Shown: positions 13,062 to 18,063 of the stretch, piece by piece | How positions within the stretch are numbered: the stretch's first letter is position 1 | How the letters are laid out: each line of letters opens with the position of its first letter | Assembly (NCBI GenBank): GCA_035485275.1 | Contig: DATHOE010000016.1 | Location: forward strand, 1-18,063 | Reading direction: 5' to 3' | Source: DAIDJD01 sp035485275 | Lineage (GTDB): Bacteria; Oederibacteriota; JAJYGY01; DAIDJD01 | DNA: 18,063 nucleotides | Position numbers and translations under genes: made by a program | Notes under the pieces: model-generated | Told to the model about the DNA's origin: nothing | Database searches by the model: none | What the model saw: only the letters and a program-made list of their open reading frames with translations

Positions 13062-15080
13062 ATGAAGACCTACGAAAAAGTCCCCCAGGCGCTGATCGAC
13101 ACCGTACGCGTCCTGAGCATCGACGCCGTGCAGAAGGCCAACAGCGGCCACCCGGGCACGCCCATGGGCGCCGCCGAGATGAGCCTGGTGCTGTGGAGCC
13201 ATTTCCTGCGCTTCCATCCGGAGCATCCCGCCTGGAGGGACCGGGACCGCTTCATCCTGAGCGTCGGCCACGCCAGCATGCTGCTGTACAGCCTTCTGCA
13301 CCTCTTCGGCTACGACTGCAGCCTGGACGACATCCGCTCCTTCCGCCAGCTCGGCTCGCGCACCGCCGGGCACCCGGAATACGGCCACTTGCCCGGCGTG
13401 GAGATGACCACGGGCCCCCTGGGCCAGGGCGTGAGCTCCGCCGTGGGCTTCGCCATGGGCCAGCTGCTCCTGGCCGGCAAATACAACACCCCCAGCCACA
13501 AGATCGTCACGGGCCGCGTCTGGTGCCTGGCCGGGGACGGCTGCCTGATGGAAGGCGTCAGCTCCGAGGCCGCCAGCCTGGCCGGCCACCTGGGGCTCGG
13601 CAACCTGACCGTCATCTACGACAAGAACGACGTCAGCATCGACGGCAGCACCGAGATCACCTTCACCGAGGACGTGGCCGCGCGTTACGAGGCCTACGGC
13701 TGGCACGTGATCAAGGCGGGCGCCTACGACCAGGCATCCTTCGCCGCGGCCCTCGAGGCCAGCCTCCACCAGGCCCGCCGGCCCACCCTCATCATCGCCC
13801 AGAGCGTGATCGGGCGCGGCGCGGCGACCCTCGAGGGCAGCTCCGCCACCCATGGCGCGGCCCTGGGCGCCGCGGAAGTGGACGCCACCAAGAAAAAGCT
13901 GGGCTGGACCCTGCCGCCCTTCGAAGTCCCCGGCGAGGCCCGCGACTGGTGTTCCGTGCGGGTCGCCGACAAGATGAAGGCCTACGACAAGTGGGAAAAG
14001 GACCTGGCCGCCTGGCGCAAGGCCGAGCCGGCCCTGGCCAAGGACTGGGACCGCCAGTGGGCCCAGGAGACGGACGAGGCCTTCCTGCTGAAGGCCGTGG
14101 AGGGCATGGAGACGGAGAAGGCCGCGGGGCGCAAGCACGGCGGCAAGATCCTCAACATCCTCGCCAAGGAGTTCCCCTACCTCATCGGCGGGTCCGCGGA
14201 CCTGATCGAAAGCAACGGGGTCATGCTCAAGGACAGCACCGTCGTACGTTGGAGCCCGCGCGGCGTGTTCGAGGGGCGCAACATCTACTTCGGCGTGCGC
14301 GAGCACGCCATGGCCGCGGTGGTCAACGGCCTCAGCCTGCACGGCGCCTGGCGCGCCTACTGCTCGACCTTCCTGCAGTTCGCCGACTACATGCGCCCCT
14401 CCATCCGCCTGGCCGCGCTGATGAAGGCCCGCAGCATTTTCGTGTTCACCCACGACAGCGTGTTCCTGGGCGAGGACGGCCCGACCCACCAGCCGGTGGA
14501 GCACCTGGCCTGCCTGCGCATGATCCCCGGCCTGACCGTGTGGCGGCCGGGCGACGGTCTGGAGACGGGCATGGCCTGGGCCTGGACCATGGGCGCGGCG
14601 CGCGGGCCGGTGGCCCTGTGCCTGAGCCGCCAGGTCCTGCCCCTCATACGCTACCCCGAAGGCTTCGACAAAAAGTCCGTCTGGAAAGGCGGCTATGTCC
14701 TGGCGGAGGACGCGGCGGCGGACCTCACGCTCATCGCCACCGGCAGCGAACTGGGCACGGCCCAGGAAGCCATCGCGCTCATGGCCAAGGCGGGGGTCCG
14801 CGCGCGCCTGGTGAGCATGCCCAGCGTGTGCGTGTTCAAGGGCCAGGACGCCGCCTACCGCGAGCAGGTGCTGGGGCGCCTTCCGCGCGTCACCTTCGAG
14901 GCGGGCGCCACCGCCTACTGGCCCGCGGTCGTGGGCTCTGATTCCCTGAACATCGGCGTCGACGGCTTCGGCATGTCCGGGCCGCCCGACGACCTGGCCA
15001 AACACTTCGGCCTGACCGCGCCCCAGGTGGCGGAACGGATTCTGGCGTGGACCGGCGAACGGGCCAAGGCCAGGGCCTGA
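13062..15080 (+). CDS. tkt: Transketolase
   Basis: A 672-residue protein from ATG 13062, with GGAG about 7 nt upstream. It transfers two-carbon ketol units between sugar phosphates in the pentose phosphate pathway using thiamine diphosphate and a divalent metal. Family landmarks: SGHPGTPMGAAE (28-39), LSVGHASMLLY with H70, TAGHPEYG with H104, and TTGPLGQGVSSAVG. The cofactor motif is GDG (158-160), with the metal-binding N189 (YDKNDVSIDG). Further on are FGVREHAM, which carries the catalytic Glu, and VFTHDSVFLGEDGPTHQPVEHLA in the pyrimidine domain, cited here in part. The final domain has the usual SLNIGVDGFGMSG. All key residues are present. Its end overlaps the likely start of the next gene by 34 nt. 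Confidence 0.96.
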   Translation: MKTYEKVPQALIDTVRVLSIDAVQKANSGHPGTPMGAAEMSLVLWSHFLRFHPEHPAWRDRDRFILSVGHASMLLYSLLHLFGYDCSLDDIRSFRQLGSRTAGHPEYGHLPGVEMTTGPLGQGVSSAVGFAMGQLLLAGKYNTPSHKIVTGRVWCLAGDGCLMEGVSSEAASLAGHLGLGNLTVIYDKNDVSIDGSTEITFTEDVAARYEAYGWHVIKAGAYDQASFAAALEASLHQARRPTLIIAQSVIGRGAATLEGSSATHGAALGAAEVDATKKKLGWTLPPFEVPGEARDWCSVRVADKMKAYDKWEKDLAAWRKAEPALAKDWDRQWAQETDEAFLLKAVEGMETEKAAGRKHGGKILNILAKEFPYLIGGSADLIESNGVMLKDSTVVRWSPRGVFEGRNIYFGVREHAMAAVVNGLSLHGAWRAYCSTFLQFADYMRPSIRLAALMKARSIFVFTHDSVFLGEDGPTHQPVEHLACLRMIPGLTVWRPGDGLETGMAWAWTMGAARGPVALCLSRQVLPLIRYPEGFDKKSVWKGGYVLAEDAAADLTLIATGSELGTAQEAIALMAKAGVRARLVSMPSVCVFKGQDAAYREQVLGRLPRVTFEAGATAYWPAVVGSDSLNIGVDGFGMSGPPDDLAKHFGLTAPQVAERILAWTGERAKARA

Positions 15081-15979
15081 AGCGCGGGCCGCTCCTGTCG
15101 GGCGCGCTTTCCGCCGCCTGGTTGGCGCTGGCGGCGGGCGCGTCCGCCGCGGCCCTTGCCCCGAATCCCTTGCCGGTGCCGGGACGGAGCGCCGCCGGGG
15201 CGGGCGCCGTCAGTTCCACCGCCTCCGTCCGGCCTGCGGCCCCACTGCCCTTGTCCCCGTCGGCCGCGGCCCCTGAGCCCCACCCCCCTTTTTTTTCCAG
15301 CACCCTTCAGCTCCTCGGTTCCTACGGGACCAGCCCCCTGCGCCTGAGGGCCAGCGACGCGCTGTGGCTGGCCCCGGCCGTGACCCTTTCCTGGGTCACC
15401 CTCCACAACGACCTCCCGATCTACCGGGCCCTGGCCACGGGCGACGCGCGCAAGCTGTGGCTGGACCATTCCATGCCCACGGTCTCGGCCCTGGGCGACG
15501 GGCTCTCAGAGGCCGGCATGGTCGCCCTGGCCTCCGAATTCGGTCCGCCCCGCCTGGCCCGCACCTCGGCCGTGGCCATGCAGGCCCTGGCCATCTCCGC
15601 GGTCTACGGCGAGGGCCTCAAGTTCGCGGCCTGGTCCAACCGCCCCTACGACAACCCCAACGCGCACGATTTCTGGGATTTCGGCCAGCCCACCCAGGGC
15701 ATGCCCTCGGGCCACAGTTTCTCGGCCTTCGCCGTGGCCGAGGTCTACGGCGCGGAATACGGGCGCGAATGGACCTATCCCGTGGCGGCCCTGATCGGCT
15801 ATTCCCGCGTGTACAACCAGGACCATTGGCCCAGCGATGTGGTCGTGGGCGCGCTGCTGGGGGTCATCGCGGGCGTGCAGGCCCGCCACCAGGCCGCGCT
15901 CTGCGGGTCCCCGGACCTGCGTTTCAGCCTGGACGCCGGCGACGGCGCGCCGAAGGTGGTGGTCCATGCGCGCTTCTGA
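15047..15979 (+). CDS. PAP2-family phosphatase with N-terminal signal/anchor
   Basis: Up to 310 residues from GTG 15047. No ATG exists upstream of the domain, so the start is uncertain: a later TTG or a CTG overlapping the tkt stop (CTGA) is possible. A hydrophobic segment (about 15-38) and a Pro/Ala-rich linker precede the catalytic domain. All three PAP2 motifs are intact: KFAAWSNRP (192-200), PSGH (220-223) and SRVYNQDHWPSD (253-264). These form the phosphohistidine active site that removes phosphate from lipid substrates such as undecaprenyl or phosphatidyl phosphates at the membrane. Substrate unknown. The gene overlaps tkt by 34 nt and the next gene by 14 nt, suggesting one transcript. 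Confidence 0.85.
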   Translation: MDRRTGQGQGLKRGPLLSGALSAAWLALAAGASAAALAPNPLPVPGRSAAGAGAVSSTASVRPAAPLPLSPSAAAPEPHPPFFSSTLQLLGSYGTSPLRLRASDALWLAPAVTLSWVTLHNDLPIYRALATGDARKLWLDHSMPTVSALGDGLSEAGMVALASEFGPPRLARTSAVAMQALAISAVYGEGLKFAAWSNRPYDNPNAHDFWDFGQPTQGMPSGHSFSAFAVAEVYGAEYGREWTYPVAALIGYSRVYNQDHWPSDVVVGALLGVIAGVQARHQAALCGSPDLRFSLDAGDGAPKVVVHARF

Positions 15980-17144
15980 TCTTTTCCGGGGTCTGTGCCT
16001 GGCCTTCCTCGCGCTGGCGGCCTCCCCCCTGAGGGCGGGCCAGGATCCCTTCGACGCCTGGTCCGTTTCCGGCTACGCCCAGCTTTTGGAGATCAACCGG
16101 CCCGCGGGCGGCCTGCCCCCCACCGGGCCCCTGGACGATTTCGGCGACGCGGCCAACGGCTACACCCGCGACGGCCTTTATTTCCGGATGCTCAACATCA
16201 GCCTGTCCGGCCCCCTGGGCTGGCCGGGAACAAGGGCGGTCCTGGGAACGCAGGTCAACCAAGGCACGGCCTCCTTGACCGATGTCTACGCCCAGAAGAG
16301 CGGCGCCTTCGGCAGCTTCCGTTTGGGGCAGGTCTATCTGCCCTTCGGTGCGGAGCAGCAGCTTTCCTCCAAGGATCTTCCCGGCATCCAGCGCGGCCTG
16401 ATCTACGGCTTCGAGGACTACGGCGCCACCCAGGACTGGGGCCTGCAGCTGATGAACCAGCGCGGCTGGGGCCTGCGCTGGGACTGCGCCAGGCCCCTGG
16501 CCGGGCCCCTGCAGGCGATCCTCCAGGCGGGGGCCCAGGATTTCGGCGGCGGCGTCCTTTATCAAAACGCCTTGGGCGGCGTCGGGCGCGCGGCCTTGGA
16601 CTGGGAACAGGGCGGCTTCGGCGCGCAGTTGGGCTACTCCGCGCTGCTCGCCCGCGGCCAGCTTTTGACGCCGCCCTCCGAATTCACGCCTTTGGGCGCG
16701 CCCCAAGGGGCGCCTTCCGAGGGCGCGACCGACCTGTCCGGCCACGCGGTGGTGGAGACCTGGGGCCCGGACGCGCAGGCCGACGCCGGCCCTTTGCACG
16801 GCCGCGCCGAGATGGCGCTGCAATCCCTGCACGGATTCCTGCGCGGCGGCGGACAGGCCACGGCGGGGCTGGACCTTGACGCCGTGTTGGCCGGCCTGGG
16901 GGCCCCTCCCGCCTGGCAAGGGGCTTATCTTTACGTGGAGTGGGAACAGGCCTTCAGCGATTTCGGCGACGGCGTCCATCAGACCGGCGCCCTCTACCGC
17001 GCCCAGGTCTACGGCCTGCGCCTGCCCCTGGGCTGGGACGCGCTCAGCCTGAAGCTCGAGTCGCTCCAGGTCTCCAAGGCCGCCTCCGGCGCCCTGATGC
17101 CGGACGGGCGCATTTACCAGGCCCAGCTGCAGTTGGAACTTTAG
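15966..17144 (+). CDS. Outer-membrane beta-barrel (porin-like) protein
   Basis: A 392-residue protein. ATG 15966 lies 14 nt inside the end of the PAP2 gene and starts a signal peptide (LFRGLCLAFLALAASPLRA, then GQD). The mature part shows alternating amphipathic strands with many aromatic and Gly residues, no long hydrophobic helices, and aliphatic strand ends down to the C-terminus (YQAQLQLEL). LFRMLNISLSG-like strands and GSFRLGQVYLPFGAEQ resemble the RxGQxxxPFGxE block of phosphate-selective porin-type (OprO/OprP-like) and related trimeric barrels. The terminal residue is Leu instead of the Phe common in proteobacterial porins. The transported solute cannot be predicted. Confidence 0.65.
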   Translation: MRASDLFRGLCLAFLALAASPLRAGQDPFDAWSVSGYAQLLEINRPAGGLPPTGPLDDFGDAANGYTRDGLYFRMLNISLSGPLGWPGTRAVLGTQVNQGTASLTDVYAQKSGAFGSFRLGQVYLPFGAEQQLSSKDLPGIQRGLIYGFEDYGATQDWGLQLMNQRGWGLRWDCARPLAGPLQAILQAGAQDFGGGVLYQNALGGVGRAALDWEQGGFGAQLGYSALLARGQLLTPPSEFTPLGAPQGAPSEGATDLSGHAVVETWGPDAQADAGPLHGRAEMALQSLHGFLRGGGQATAGLDLDAVLAGLGAPPAWQGAYLYVEWEQAFSDFGDGVHQTGALYRAQVYGLRLPLGWDALSLKLESLQVSKAASGALMPDGRIYQAQLQLEL

Positions 17145-17176
17145 CCCCCCCTTTTTCACGCACCGACGAGGCCGGC

Positions 17177-18063
<887 letters not shown>

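Noticed and set aside
12975..15005. A 676-codon open frame on the minus strand opposite tkt
   Set aside because: It is antisense to a clear transketolase, its translation is Ala/Gly/Val/Arg-rich without any motif, and GC-rich coding DNA often leaves such frames open.
15924..17159. A 411-codon minus-strand open frame opposite the barrel gene
   Set aside because: The plus strand encodes a signal peptide and amphipathic strands; the antisense product is low-complexity and motif-free. The minus-strand frame at 17156-17989 opposite recQ is rejected for the same reason.
17145..17176. C-run followed by Ts after the barrel gene as a terminator
   Set aside because: No inverted repeat precedes the Ts, and recQ follows immediately.

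Overview
The window is GC-rich bacterial chromosome made up mostly of housekeeping genes. Hand counts of single 60-base lines give 45/60 G+C at 13141-13200 but 22/60 at 12721-12780, inside a short AT-richer island. The host looks Gram-negative: there is a probable outer-membrane beta-barrel protein, several secreted or periplasmic proteins, and a PAP2 phosphatase. It makes isoprenoids by the MEP pathway (ispH) and branched-chain amino acids (ilvB). Starts at GTG and TTG are common and many Shine-Dalgarno sequences are weak. The phylum cannot be fixed from this sequence alone. No tRNA, rRNA, CRISPR array, transposase or integrase was seen.

Layout. 1-2716 (+): the end of a short-chain dehydrogenase, a secreted Sel1-repeat protein, and a secreted Gly/Tyr-rich protein with a candidate ECF-type promoter. 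2805-4373: a precorrin-2 dehydrogenase-like gene converging on ispH. 4503-6358: acetolactate synthase with a textbook sigma70 promoter and a strong intrinsic terminator. 6405-8554: mutY converging on an RluA-type pseudouridine synthase. 8793-9926: an orphan membrane protein of the urate-oxidase N-terminal (PuuD-like) family, a terminator, then a small GGQ release-factor-like protein. 10012-11973: a tight cluster of HU, prmA and a catalytically dead M23/LytM-like secreted protein. 11974-13061: the AT-richer island. 13062-18063: a tightly packed run of transketolase, PAP2 phosphatase, outer-membrane barrel protein and RecQ (cut by the window end).

The most unusual region is the island at about 11974-12960. 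It has a perfect TATAAT box, a roughly 240-nt stretch with five consecutive potential stem-loops, two small genes in antitoxin-first order that resemble HicB and HicA, and a near-ideal intrinsic terminator. The HicA-like protein keeps the family's overall pattern but lacks the catalytic histidine. The stem-loop stretch is also open in one frame for 80 codons with no start codon, and its stop overlaps the hicB-like ATG. It may therefore be a structured RNA or leader, or the tail of a truncated gene.
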